From Nodosilinea sp. P-1105 (lineage in GTDB: Bacteria > Cyanobacteriota > Cyanobacteriia > Phormidesmidales > Phormidesmidaceae): 53,979 bases of DNA. Under the pieces are notes generated by a model. It was given only the letters and a program-made list of their open reading frames with translations. It did no database searches and had not been told where the DNA came from. How positions within the stretch are numbered: the stretch's first letter is position 1; every line of letters begins with the position of its first letter. Position numbers and translations under genes: made by a program. The stretch lies in contig NZ_SMDQ01000038.1 in the NCBI RefSeq assembly GCF_012911975.1, positions 1 through 53,979 of the forward strand. The letters run 5' to 3'. Shown piece after piece: positions 28,487 to 36,927 of the stretch.

Positions 28487-30177
28487 AGCCTTGGTCCACT
28501 CTCGTCAGAGGATAACCGTGCGCTGCCATCGGTGGGGGCACCCTGATAATTATCGTGCCAGTGGTCTTGGCACCACTCCCACACGTTGCCATGCATGTCG
28601 TGTAGACCAAAGGCATTGGGAGGAAAGCTGCCCACATCCGTAGTTTCTTCTCGAAAAACACCTTTTGGACCTTTTCCGTAGTTCCCTGGATAAGTAATTC
28701 CCGCAATTTCCCGATCGGTACCTCTGTAATTCGCCAAATCTGTTGTGATGGTTGGCCCAAAGTGAAAGGGCGTTGTGGTGCCGGCTCGACAGGCGTATTC
28801 CCACTCGGCTTCGCTGGGCAGGCGATAGGTGCGCCCGGTCTGCTGCGACAGCTTGTCACAAAAAGCCACGGCATCATCCCAAGATACCTGCTCAACCGGG
28901 CGATTCGCCCCCTGAAAGTACGATGGATTGTTGCCTACAACCGCCTCATACTGCGCCTGGGTGACTTGAAGCCGCCCCATAAAAAAACTGGGCACCGTGA
29001 CCGTACGCTGTGGCCCTTCGTTGTCGAATCGCCCCTCTTCTTCCGGTGGTGATCCCATAACAAACTCTCCAGCGGGGATGGCAACCATATCCAGGCCAAT
29101 GCCATTACCCAAGTCTTCGAGAAAGGCACTCACCTGGACCTGATTGCGTTCGGTGATGTTACCTGTGTCATTAACCTTGACAGGTTGAATGACTACGGTA
29201 CTCAAGTCATCCGGGCTGCTTCCTGAAACTGGAGGAAGTTCAGGAGCCGGAGGATCGTTATCGGGTCGTTCTGTAATCAGCGCATGAGTCGCCATCGCCA
29301 AAATCAAGCCTCCTCCCCCCAGGCCTGCAACTTGCAAGACTCGCCGTCGGCCCAGGCCAGTTTGCTCTGGCTGTCTGCTGGCAGCAGTGGCCTCACGCTG
29401 GCGTTGGCGTTCTTCAGCCAACTGCCTCTGGCGTTCTCGTTCTCGGTGTTCCGCTTCGGCCTGCTGCTGTCTCTGTTGCTCAGCGGCTTCTCGGGCTTGA
29501 CGTTCTTGCTCTTGGCGCTCCGCTTCAGCCTGCTGCCGCAGGAGTTCAGCTTCGTAGTCCTGCCTTAACCGTTCCGCTGCTTCCTGTTGCCGCTGCTCTG
29601 CCGCTTTTCGCTGCCGTTCCTGGCTTTCAGCAGCTGCTTGTTGTTGCCTACGTTGTTCGGCGGCTTGCTGCCGTTGGCGCTCGGCCTCTGCCTGGGCTCG
29701 TTCGGTGGCTTGTTGCCGCTCCGCATTCAGGGCATTCACCACCCGGCGAATGCCTTCTTCCACATCAAAAAAAGCTTCAGCCCGTCTATCCCAACTTTCT
29801 ATGGGTTTACCATCCTTGGGCAACACCTGCAGGTGTTTGAAATTGCTATATTTCCAGCTACAGGCTTCCAAAATAATCGGCACCACCCGGGCAGTGCCTT
29901 CGTGGTGCCGCTCTACGGCCCGCTGCATTTCGGTTTCGTAGCAATAGTCTGAGGCCAAAAAGTGGCGGGTAATCAGCAAAAGAACAATGTCGGCCTTTTC
30001 CAGGTTGGCCTTGATCTCCGTGGCCCACTCCGCCCCGGCTTCGATCTGGCGATCTTGCCAGGTGTTAATTTTGCCCTCCCGTTGCAGCAGCTTCAGATGG
30101 TAATTGACCAGCTCATCCTTGAGCCCTTCGTCGCGGTGGGAGTAGGAAATAAATACGTCTAGCGCCTCGCCTGCCAT
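28366..30177 (-). CDS. DGR-diversified TIR - coiled coil - FGE/C-type lectin protein
   Basis: The 603-residue product has four parts. A TIR domain covers about 5-135: DVFISYSHRDEGL, INTWQDRQIEAGAEWA, and SDYCYETEM with E83 as candidate catalytic Glu. A long Gln/Glu/Arg-rich coiled coil covers about 150-270. A hydrophobic segment (RRRVLQVAGLGGGGLILAMA, about 275-295) is preceded by arginines. A formylglycine-generating-enzyme-type domain runs from about 355: MVAIPAGEFVMGSPPEEEG, RPVEQVSWDDAVAFCDKLS, YRLPSEAEWEYACRAGT and GLHDMHGNVWEWCQD. The last 40 codons are the variable repeat. In DGRs this fold serves as a binding scaffold, not as an enzyme. I infer a sensor (variable lectin) coupled to an NAD-consuming effector (TIR). 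Regulation was not seen. Confidence 0.92.
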   Translation of the reverse strand: MAGEALDVFISYSHRDEGLKDELVNYHLKLLQREGKINTWQDRQIEAGAEWATEIKANLEKADIVLLLITRHFLASDYCYETEMQRAVERHHEGTARVVPIILEACSWKYSNFKHLQVLPKDGKPIESWDRRAEAFFDVEEGIRRVVNALNAERQQATERAQAEAERQRQQAAEQRRQQQAAAESQERQRKAAEQRQQEAAERLRQDYEAELLRQQAEAERQEQERQAREAAEQQRQQQAEAEHRERERQRQLAEERQRQREATAASRQPEQTGLGRRRVLQVAGLGGGGLILAMATHALITERPDNDPPAPELPPVSGSSPDDLSTVVIQPVKVNDTGNITERNQVQVSAFLEDLGNGIGLDMVAIPAGEFVMGSPPEEEGRFDNEGPQRTVTVPSFFMGRLQVTQAQYEAVVGNNPSYFQGANRPVEQVSWDDAVAFCDKLSQQTGRTYRLPSEAEWEYACRAGTTTPFHFGPTITTDLANYRGTDREIAGITYPGNYGKGPKGVFREETTDVGSFPPNAFGLHDMHGNVWEWCQDHWHDNYQGAPTDGSARLSSDESGPRLLRGGSWFSIPDICRSAGRYRFSRVFIDGHVGFRVVWVPA

Positions 30178-30808
30178 GCCCGGTGCTGCCCTTGTGGTTG
30201 CCCCATTGTAACGGGTGCAGCGCCATCCTCGCTGTTAGGAAGTGCTATGGCTTCAGATCACAGGGTTCTGGCTATAGCTGCTTTCAAACCAGAGGATCTG
30301 GAACTAGAACCCTGGGATCTCACTTGCTGGGATCTGGCTTATACCAAACCCGGTTCACAAAACCCCGAAACAAGTTAGGGCTTGCTCCCTTTGGGAGCCA
30401 CTTCGTGAACGACAGGCTCAGCCTGAGCGGTACAGGGTTTGATTCGGGGGTATACAACTAGGATTTGTTATGAATTGCTCCATAGGCGAACTCACCCACC
30501 CCGCCCTTCGGGCACCCCTCCGAGGAGGGGACGGTACGTCAAATCCCCTCTTGGGAGGCCTGTGCTGAGCTTGTCGAAGTAGGCAGGGGTGGGTCTGCAA
30601 GGTTCTTGGTAATGGGTGAATTGCTCCATAGGCGAGATTACCCACCCCGCCCTTCGGGCACCCCTCCGAGGAGGGGACGGTACGCCAAATCCCCTCTTGG
30701 GAGGCCTGTGCTGTATAGCCTGCGGCATGGCTTCGCTAGCGCGCAGCGACCCCAGGGGGGTAACTTGTCGAAGTAGGCAGGGGTGGGTCTCTTTGCCCTG
30801 GCGACCCC
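30178..30808. repeat. Repeat-rich intergenic region
   Basis: This region holds no gene that I can support. It contains an imperfect hairpin region (30245-30330), a further imperfect inverted repeat around 30330-30450 (ATACCAAACCCGG...), and two copies of the 147-bp repeat (30475-30620 and 30621-30790). The second copy is interrupted after GTGCTG (about 30713) by about 50 bp (TATAGCCTGCGGCATGGC... to GGGGTAA), a nested small insertion-like element. Confidence 0.8.
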
Positions 30809-31672
30809 TTACCCCAACTGGATAGACTGCAACAGCCAGAACCCGGCGAACGACTCGCTGTTGGCGCTGGATTGCACCCCAATGAAATGCACCTGGTTAG
30901 CTTTAGCCTTGGCGGCTTCAAACGCTTGGGCCTCAGCCAGCAGGGCGGGGGTGGTCAGGCCCGCCAAGATCCAGCTGTCGGCGGCACCGGTTTCGAGGAT
31001 CAGCTGGGGAGTTTTGCCAGCGTCCACCCGCCAGTAGGCCATCTCCAGCCCCGACATCCAGGCGGCCAGGGCGGTGGCTCGGGACGAGAAAATCAACAGC
31101 CCTGGAATTGGCGTATTGGGCTCTACTCCAGCCATATCCAGGGGAAAGGCTTCGCCAAAGTCGATATCCCACTCGGGTAGGTCGGCAAAGGCGGCGGCTT
31201 CCAGGGTGACAAAGGCCCACCGTTGGCCAATCAGGGCATCGGGTAGAGGCTGGGGAGAGGGGGGCGGGGCGGCGACGGAGGGGGAGGGGGCGTTGGTGTA
31301 GCCCGGTTGTTGGGGGTAGTAGTTATCCTGGCGATCGCGCAGCCACTGCTGCAAGGCCAGGGTACGACGGCTGGGCTTGGCCGGGATCTCAGCGTCGTCG
31401 CAGGCCCGCTGGATCATATTTTGCATTTGGTAGCGGAAGTAGCGAATGCGACTGGGGGGAGCAGGGGCTTGATCGATGGCTTCGGCGATCGCGGCTTTGA
31501 GATTAATCGAATTTACATCTGTATTGGACAAAAACTTGCTATAGCGAAACAGCTGATCGGGGTCCGTCTGGGTATCCGTCAGCCCCTCGCAGATCAGCAC
31601 TTCCCACAGCTTTTTGTCATTCTCGTCCAGCACGGGCCGGGAGTAAAAGTCCAGTTCCCAAACGCTGCCCAT
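30809..31672 (-). CDS. Tab2/Atab2-type RNA-binding protein (DUF1092)
   Basis: Plant and algal Tab2/Atab2 proteins are needed for translation of the photosystem I mRNA psaB; the cyanobacterial form is a shorter relative. The 287-residue product begins MGSVWELDFYSRPVLDEND, the family start, contains RYQMQNMIQRACDDAEIPAKPSRRT and ends with the WLLQSIQLG tail. A Pro-rich linker lies at about 120-145. The start ATG 31672 lies 3 bp beyond the rps1 stop codon and its GAGG (8 bp upstream) is inside the rps1 end, so the two genes are co-translated. Function in this strain is inferred from the family. Confidence 0.85.
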   Translation of the reverse strand: MGSVWELDFYSRPVLDENDKKLWEVLICEGLTDTQTDPDQLFRYSKFLSNTDVNSINLKAAIAEAIDQAPAPPSRIRYFRYQMQNMIQRACDDAEIPAKPSRRTLALQQWLRDRQDNYYPQQPGYTNAPSPSVAAPPPSPQPLPDALIGQRWAFVTLEAAAFADLPEWDIDFGEAFPLDMAGVEPNTPIPGLLIFSSRATALAAWMSGLEMAYWRVDAGKTPQLILETGAADSWILAGLTTPALLAEAQAFEAAKAKANQVHFIGVQSSANSESFAGFWLLQSIQLG

Positions 31673-31675
31673 AGG

Positions 31676-32554
31676 TTATGCCTCGCTTTCGGCCAGAATG
31701 CGGCTGATGTCGCCCAGACGATTTTCGGCATCGGCAAACACCGCCTCGGCCTCCTTCAGCATTTCACCGGGGTACTTCTCTAGCACCTTGGTGGAAAGGG
31801 AAATCCGGTTGCGTTCGGGGTCGAGGCCCACCACCACTGCTTTAATCGGCTGCCCCACCTTCAGCACCGTGGGCAGCGACTCCACATAGTTTTTGCTGAT
31901 CTGCTTAATGTGCAGCAGGCCAGTGATGCCTTCAAAGTCCACAAAGGCGCCAAAGGGTTTGAGGCTAGCCACGGTCCCTTCGATCAGCTGGCCCAGTTCC
32001 AGGCGGCCCATCACCTGGCTGCGGGCGGCCATCCGGGCCGACATCACCAGTTTGTTATTGCCAGGGTTGACCTCCAAAAAGCCCACGGTCAGCCGCTGGC
32101 CCACGGCCTCTTCTAAATTTTCGTAGCTGCGGCCCAGATGCGATCGCGGCACAAACCCCCGCAATCCTTCCACATCCACAGTCACCCCGCCTTTATTAAA
32201 GCCAGTGACCTTCACCTCCAGCACTGTCCCCTCGGCGGCCATGGTTTGCAATTTCTCCCACAGTTGCTTCAGCAACAGCCGTCGAATCGACAGCAACACC
32301 TGTCCGTCAGCATCCTGGTCGCGGATCACCTGAAACGTGTATTCCACCCCCGGTTCCAGCACCCCTTCTAGAGAGCCAATCGCTTTCACCGCCGCTTCCC
32401 GGATCGGCAGAAAGGCCGCCGATTTGCCGCCAATGTCGATCGTGGCCCCATCGTGGTCGCAGGAAATCACGGTGCCGCGCACGGTACTGCCCACCTGAAA
32501 GTCATAGTCGTGGGCTTCAAGGGCTTTGGCAAAATCTTCGGCGGAAAAAGTCAA
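31676..32554 (-). CDS. 30S ribosomal protein S1 homolog (three S1 domains)
   Basis: S1 binds mRNA and helps initiation. Cyanobacteria have a short type with three S1 domains. The 292-residue product begins MTFSAEDFAKALEAHDYDF, then domain 1 with GSTVRGTVISCDHDGATIDIGGK, domain 2 with LEVKVTGFNKGGVTVDVEG, and domain 3 with GTVASLKPFGAFVDFEGITG. I use a TTG start at 32554 supported by GGAG 8 bp upstream. The C-terminus is acidic. tab2 follows 3 bp after. Because cyanobacteria may hold more than one S1 homolog, this may be the rps1b type. Confidence 0.92.
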   Translation of the reverse strand: MTFSAEDFAKALEAHDYDFQVGSTVRGTVISCDHDGATIDIGGKSAAFLPIREAAVKAIGSLEGVLEPGVEYTFQVIRDQDADGQVLLSIRRLLLKQLWEKLQTMAAEGTVLEVKVTGFNKGGVTVDVEGLRGFVPRSHLGRSYENLEEAVGQRLTVGFLEVNPGNNKLVMSARMAARSQVMGRLELGQLIEGTVASLKPFGAFVDFEGITGLLHIKQISKNYVESLPTVLKVGQPIKAVVVGLDPERNRISLSTKVLEKYPGEMLKEAEAVFADAENRLGDISRILAESEA

Positions 32555-32688
32555 GCGAGGTTCTCCCGGACAAACATAGTTGACTTTCTACTATACAACG
32601 TCTCTTAGGGGGTTCCACATCAGCCGCAGGGCATCCCCAGACCCTTTACAATAATTGCCCAGAGCAATGTCCTAACCCTGACACATCC

Positions 32689-33387
32689 ATGGCAGACGAT
32701 CAATTTAGCCTGTTTGATGCCGCCGCAGGGGCGATCGCCGCCCCCAGCAGCACCGACTTTGATGCTATTCCCACCAGCAAATCCATCCCCATCCCGCCGG
32801 GCACCTACGACTCCCTAGACACCCTGGCCACCCATTGCCGCAGCTGTCAACGGTGCGAGTTGGCCCCCAGCCGCACCAACGTGGTGGTCAGCCGGGGTAG
32901 CACCACCGCCCCAATTTTCATCATTGGCGAAGGCCCCGGCCAACAGGAAGACGAGCAGGGCAAACCCTTTGTGGGCAAATCGGGCCAGCTACTGGAGAAG
33001 ATTTTGGCCTCAGTCCGCCTGGATACCGAGAAAGACGTTTACATCGCCAACATTGTCAAATGTCGCCCCCCCGGCAACCGAGTGCCCACCGCCGATGAAA
33101 TGGCCGCCTGTAAGGGCTATTTGCTGGAACAAATTCGTCTAGTGGACCCCAAAATCATCTTGCTGACTGGGGCCACAGCGGTGAAGGGGATCACGGGCGA
33201 AAAGACCGGCATCACCAAAATCCGCGGTCAGTGGCGGGAATGGGAAGGCCGCCTGTGTATGCCCATCTTCCACCCTGCCTACTTGCTGCGTAACCCCTCC
33301 CGCGACAAAGGCAGCCCCAAGTGGCTGATGTGGCAAGACATTCAGACAGTGCGCACGAAGCTGGATGAATTGTTGGCAGCGGACTAA
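32689..33387 (+). CDS. Type 4 uracil-DNA glycosylase
   Basis: This enzyme excises uracil from DNA. The 232-residue product has the iron-sulfur ligands expected of family 4: Cys50 and Cys53 (with an extra Cys56), then Cys125 and Cys141. Motif 1 GEGPGQQEDEQGKPFVG binds the base and motif 2 is IFHPAYLLRNPS with the catalytic-loop His. The N-terminal 40 residues are Pro- and Ala-rich and divergent. The gene is divergent from rps1; about 134 bp separate the two starts. Confident at the family level. Confidence 0.92.
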   Translation: MADDQFSLFDAAAGAIAAPSSTDFDAIPTSKSIPIPPGTYDSLDTLATHCRSCQRCELAPSRTNVVVSRGSTTAPIFIIGEGPGQQEDEQGKPFVGKSGQLLEKILASVRLDTEKDVYIANIVKCRPPGNRVPTADEMAACKGYLLEQIRLVDPKIILLTGATAVKGITGEKTGITKIRGQWREWEGRLCMPIFHPAYLLRNPSRDKGSPKWLMWQDIQTVRTKLDELLAAD

Positions 33388-33478
33388 CGAGCACTGCCTG
33401 GCAGAAATATGACCACTGTTGCTGAGAGTATCAGGTGTCGGGTATCAGGTGTCAGGTATCGGCATCCCCTCCTGGGAG

Positions 33479-33682
33479 GGCTACTGTGTACACATAAGTC
33501 CTGAAAGCCTTGGCTGCAGGACTTTTCCCTCATCCCCCAACCCCTTCTCCCAGAACGGGAGAAGGGGAGCCGGAAAGCCTTGTCTGGCCTCCCCCTCGCC
33601 CATTTTTGGGAGAGGGGGACCGTTGGCGAAGCCTGCCCAGAGGGCTTGGGGGAGAGGGCCAAGATGTGTATACACGGTAGCC
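33479..33682. repeat. MITE-like element, about 204 bp, with terminal inverted repeats
   Basis: GGCTACTGTGTACACAT (33479-33495) pairs with the complement of ATGTGTATACACGGTAGCC (33664-33682), about 17-19 bp with small differences. The inside has AGTCCTGAAAGCC.../GGACTT and CCCTTCTCCC/GGGAGAAGGG hairpins, a motif seen in many cyanobacterial intergenic repeats. It encodes no protein I recognise. The flanks, GTGTCAGGTATCGG on the left and GGGTAGGGGTGGGTG on the right, are also repeat-like. The rest of 33388-33901 holds no gene; a 29-bp repeat lies at 33758-33786, with a near copy at 42009-42037. Confidence 0.75.
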
Positions 33683-33901
33683 TGGGAGGGGTAGGGGTGG
33701 GTGACAGTGCGCGGCGCAGGGTTTACGGTAAACGGGATGGGGGGCAAGGTGTGGAAAACTCCAGATCCCGAGCTGGACTGGGTATAGAATTCAAGAACCA
33801 GGAATCAGAACACAAGACTATCCTGAGTTCTGACTCCTGGATTCTGACTCCTGGCCTAATCAAACTTTCCCGGCTTACATGTCACGCTGCCAATCCCCAA
33901 A

Positions 33902-34351
33902 CTACTCGTAGATCCACCCCTGGGTAGCGGGGGTCCAGCTGGTGAGCTCGGCATCGCTGAACCACAGGGCGATTTCAGCCTGGGCAGTTTCGGGGGCGTC
34001 GGAACCGTGGATAATGTTGCGGCCTACGGTCACACCCAGGTCGCCGCGAATGGTGCCGGGTTCAGCTTCCAGGGGTTTGGTGGCCCCAATCATCTTGCGA
34101 GCCGAGGCAATCACCCCTTCCCCTTCCCACACCATGGCCACCACTGGGCCAGAGGTGATGAAGTCCACCAGGCCAGCAAAAAAGGGCCGTTCTTTATGGA
34201 CCGCATAGTGCTTTTCGGCCAGGTCCCGAGACACTGACATCAGCTTCATGCCCACCAGGGTAAAGCCTTTGGTTTCAAACCGGCCAATAATTTCGCTAAC
34301 CAACCCCCGCTGCACCCCGTCGGGTTTAATCATCAAAAACGTCCGTTCCAT
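33902..34351 (-). CDS. ndk: Nucleoside-diphosphate kinase
   Basis: Ndk moves phosphate between nucleoside tri- and diphosphates through a phospho-His intermediate. The 149-residue product begins [18 protein letters not shown], the family N-terminus, and has NIIHGSD with the catalytic His at 115. The usual kinase core is complete, with normal length. Start ATG 34351 is chosen over 34360, because the family starts there. It stands alone on the minus strand. Confidence 0.97.
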   Translation of the reverse strand: MERTFLMIKPDGVQRGLVSEIIGRFETKGFTLVGMKLMSVSRDLAEKHYAVHKERPFFAGLVDFITSGPVVAMVWEGEGVIASARKMIGATKPLEAEPGTIRGDLGVTVGRNIIHGSDAPETAQAEIALWFSDAELTSWTPATQGWIYE

Positions 34352-34530
34352 AGATACCAATTCCTAACGCGAGTACAAGACCTCTACTATGCTGAGAAAC
34401 CGAGGTCACTTTGTAAAGCATTTTGGCCAAGATTTTGCCAAAGCTTGCCCCAACCCCACCTGACCGCGCCCTCTGGAATTCGGTAGACTAGAGGTTGTTC
34501 TAGTGTTTGGACTCTCTTCCAGGACCTCCT

Positions 34531-34848
34531 ATGATCTCGGTTTTGCCTCAAGCGGTTTCCTCAGCGCCTACCATAGCTCCTGAAAAAACACGCCAGACGA
34601 CTCGCAAGCCGTACCCCAAGTACAAAATTATTGTTCTAAATGACGACTTCAATACCTTTCAGCATGTGGCGGAGTGTTTGGTGAAGTATATTCCCGGCAT
34701 GGTGAGCGATCGCGCCTGGGACTTGACCAATCAAATTCACCACGAAGGGCAAGCCGTGGTGTGGGTCGGCCCCCTGGAACAGGCGGAACTGTACCACAGC
34801 CAACTGAACCGGGCCGGGTTGACCATGGCACCTTTGGAACAAGCCTAG
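34531..34848 (+). CDS. clpS: ATP-dependent Clp protease adaptor ClpS
   Basis: ClpS delivers N-end-rule substrates to ClpAP/ClpCP. The 105-residue product has a flexible Thr/Pro-rich N-terminus, KYKIIVLNDDFNTFQHV and the binding pocket IHHEGQAVVWVGPLEQAELY. It fits the ClpS family in length and sequence. The start at 34531 follows AGGA (about 34521). DUF2103 comes 190 bp downstream. Confidence 0.95.
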   Translation: MISVLPQAVSSAPTIAPEKTRQTTRKPYPKYKIIVLNDDFNTFQHVAECLVKYIPGMVSDRAWDLTNQIHHEGQAVVWVGPLEQAELYHSQLNRAGLTMAPLEQA

Positions 34849-34860
34849 TCGGCTATCAAA

Positions 34861-34985
34861 CCAGACGTGACAGGTCAACAGGGTCTACGGTTCACGGTCT
34901 ACGGTTCACGGTCTACGGCTCGCCTTAAGCCGCTTACCATGAACCGTGAACCCTAAGTCACATTTCCTGCCATTATTTTTTTGAC
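34861..34985. repeat. 125-bp dispersed element, copy 1
   Basis: Starting CCAGACGTGAC and ending TTTTTTTGAC, this 125-bp piece occurs in inverted orientation at 39507-39631 with the same length. The inner part includes repeats of GGTCTACGGTTCAC. The pair lies 4.5 kb apart and brackets DUF2103, trm1, menE and a methyltransferase gene. No coding capacity was found. Confidence 0.85.
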
Positions 34986-35038
34986 TGGACACTTGCGTTT
35001 ATTGATCGAATTTTTGACAGCCCTAACTACCCCTACCT

Positions 35039-35338
35039 ATGGCACAAGCTTCGGATGGTCGTCTCGTTTGGAACCACTCCACTCATTTACCCGGGCTGAT
35101 TCCTATCCTTGAAAAACTCCTCGATCAGCAACCCAGCATTGGTACTGTTACCCCTGGGGTGATTGCCCAGGTGCGAGCCCATGCCCCAGCCCTACGGATC
35201 AAGGTTTCGGTGCCGATTCGGGGCGGGTTTAAGCTGATTGCCCGCAAGGGTAAAACCGTGCAGGAAGTGTTTGTGCTGACAGACTTGGAGAAGTCGGATC
35301 TGGAGGCGGCTATTGCCCAGGCGATTGAGGCGGCGTGA
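35039..35338 (+). CDS. DUF2103 protein (predicted metal-binding)
   Basis: The 99-residue product starts MAQASDGRLVWNHSTHLPGL, family-like, and contains RIKVSVPIRGGFKLIARKGKTVQEVFVLT. It resembles the DUF2103 family of cyanobacteria, often found next to clpS. The function is unknown. His-rich parts near the start (NHSTHLPG) could bind a metal, but this is not shown. Confidence 0.8.
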   Translation: MAQASDGRLVWNHSTHLPGLIPILEKLLDQQPSIGTVTPGVIAQVRAHAPALRIKVSVPIRGGFKLIARKGKTVQEVFVLTDLEKSDLEAAIAQAIEAA

Positions 35339-35340
35339 GG

Positions 35341-35456
35341 GGGAAGGCAGAAGGTAGAAGGCAGAAGGCAGAAGGGGAATCTTCTGTTGGGTGTTGGGTG
35401 TTGGGTGTTGGGTGTGGGGTGTCGGGTGTGGGGTGTGGGGGATGGTTGGTTGATGT
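35341..35456. repeat. Short tandem repeats upstream of trm1
   Basis: AGGCAGAAGG-type units (about 35341-35376) and GTTGGGTGTTGGGTG-type units (35385-35445) fill the gap between DUF2103 and trm1. The same AAGGCAG heptamer is repeated more strongly at 39345-39395. These are typical short tandem repeats; the trm1 start lies directly after them. Confidence 0.8.
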
Positions 35457-36593
35457 ATGTCGCGGAGTAGTCGCCTGATTCAGGAGGGGCAGGCTAGTTT
35501 TAGGGTGGATGGGGCGTTTTATCGGGCGAAGAGCGCGATCGCTCGAGATCTGGCCATTCTGGCGGCTGCGGTTTATCGTCAGCGGCGGGGTCAACTGCGG
35601 GTGCTAGACGCCATGACCGGCTGTGGGGTACGCCCCCTGCGCTATGTGCTGGAAGCGGGGGCCGATTGGGTCTGGGCCAATGAGGGCAACCCCGACCAAG
35701 CTGAGCTGCTGGCCCAGAATCTGGCGGTGCTACCCCCCGACACCTATCGCATCACCCACCAGGATGCCCACCAGGTGTTCTTTAGCTGTTACCAGGATCG
35801 GGACTTCTACGACCTGGTGGATATCGACAACTTTGGCGGCCCAGCCCCCTTCGCCAGCACGGGCCTCTGGGCCACCCGCCTTGGCGGCCTGCTGTACTTA
35901 ACCAATACCGATGGCCGCTCCACCAGTGGCCATGACCTGGGCCGAAGTTTACAGGTGTATGGGGCTGGGGTGCGATCGCATCCTGCGGTTCACGAACAAG
36001 GGCTGCGGCTATTGTTGGGCCATGGGGCGCAGATCGCCGCCGCCCGCCGCCTGGGCCTTGAACCCGTCTTCTCGCTATTTACCGGCCAGGTCCACCGGGT
36101 GATGGTGCGCCTGGTGCGCAAGCCCACCCTAACCCCCAAAAACTATGGCTTTCTGGCCTACTGCCACAGCTGCGGCCATTTCCAAACCGTAGGTTGGGGC
36201 AAACTCAGCCGGGTCACTTGCCCTTGCCAAACCCAGTCCCAGGCCGCTCCCACTGTGGTCTTGAGTGGCCCCCTGTGGCTGGGACCACTGCACGACCCAG
36301 AGACCCTCAAGGCCATGGCCTCCCTGGCTGATACCTGGGACTGGCCGTCCCAGGCCAACTTACTCAGGGTGATGCAACAGGAAGCCACCCTTCCCCCCTA
36401 CTACTATCCCTTAGGAGACATTGGCCGCCGAGGCCAGATGGATATTCCCAACCGCGATCGCCTGATGGCCGCCCTCCAGGCCCACGGCCACCAGGCAGCC
36501 CCCACCCACTGCGACCGGCAGGCGATTAAAACCGACGCCCCCTGGGCGGACTGCTTAGCGGTTGCTAAAGCCCTAGGGAAGGGGAGGGGATGA
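35457..36593 (+). CDS. tRNA (guanine26-N2)-dimethyltransferase-like protein
   Basis: The 378-residue product resembles Trm1: SAM-binding motif LDAMTGCGVRPLRYVLEAGA, the acidic DLVDIDNFGGPAPF loop and the zinc-like cluster CHSCG...CPCQ at about 236-260. Trm1 methylates G26 (or G10/G26/27) of tRNA and is found in archaea, eukaryotes and some bacteria, including cyanobacteria. Start ATG 35457. No neighbour points to its regulation. Confidence 0.88.
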   Translation: MSRSSRLIQEGQASFRVDGAFYRAKSAIARDLAILAAAVYRQRRGQLRVLDAMTGCGVRPLRYVLEAGADWVWANEGNPDQAELLAQNLAVLPPDTYRITHQDAHQVFFSCYQDRDFYDLVDIDNFGGPAPFASTGLWATRLGGLLYLTNTDGRSTSGHDLGRSLQVYGAGVRSHPAVHEQGLRLLLGHGAQIAAARRLGLEPVFSLFTGQVHRVMVRLVRKPTLTPKNYGFLAYCHSCGHFQTVGWGKLSRVTCPCQTQSQAAPTVVLSGPLWLGPLHDPETLKAMASLADTWDWPSQANLLRVMQQEATLPPYYYPLGDIGRRGQMDIPNRDRLMAALQAHGHQAAPTHCDRQAIKTDAPWADCLAVAKALGKGRG

Positions 36594-36927
36594 GGAAGGG
36601 GAGAAGGCAGAAGGCAGCTTCCCACTAACCCCGCTGGGGTGAGCAGAAGGTGGAAGAAACAAAACTGTTTCCAGTTTGGCGACAATCAGGGTGTTTTGAC
36701 ATCGATTAGCCTTTGTTTCTTAGGAGAAGGCGGAGCAATTCAAAGTTCAAAGTTCAAAATCCAAAATCCAAAATCCAAAATTTAGAACCGCAAACCCGAA
36801 ACCCAAAACCCCCTTCCCACCCATCCACCCCCATCTCCCCCATCTCCCCCATCTCCCCCACCCATCCCCCCATCCACCCATCCCCCCATCCCCCCATCCA
36901 CCCATCCCCCCATCCACCCATCCACCC
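36594..36927. repeat. Repeat-rich intergenic region
   Basis: AAAGTTCAAA/ATCCAAA-type repeats (36736-36782) and a CCATC/CCCCATC/TCCACCC tandem repeat (36800-36927) fill the region up to the 3' end of menE. A 343-codon open frame crosses from here into menE but is out of frame and composed of the repeat; it is not a gene. Confidence 0.8.

Noticed and set aside
29284-29568. Hydrophobic frames antisense to the coiled coil of the TIR-FGE gene
   Set aside because: Leu-rich products arise from reading Gln/Glu/Arg codons antisense; they are shadows.
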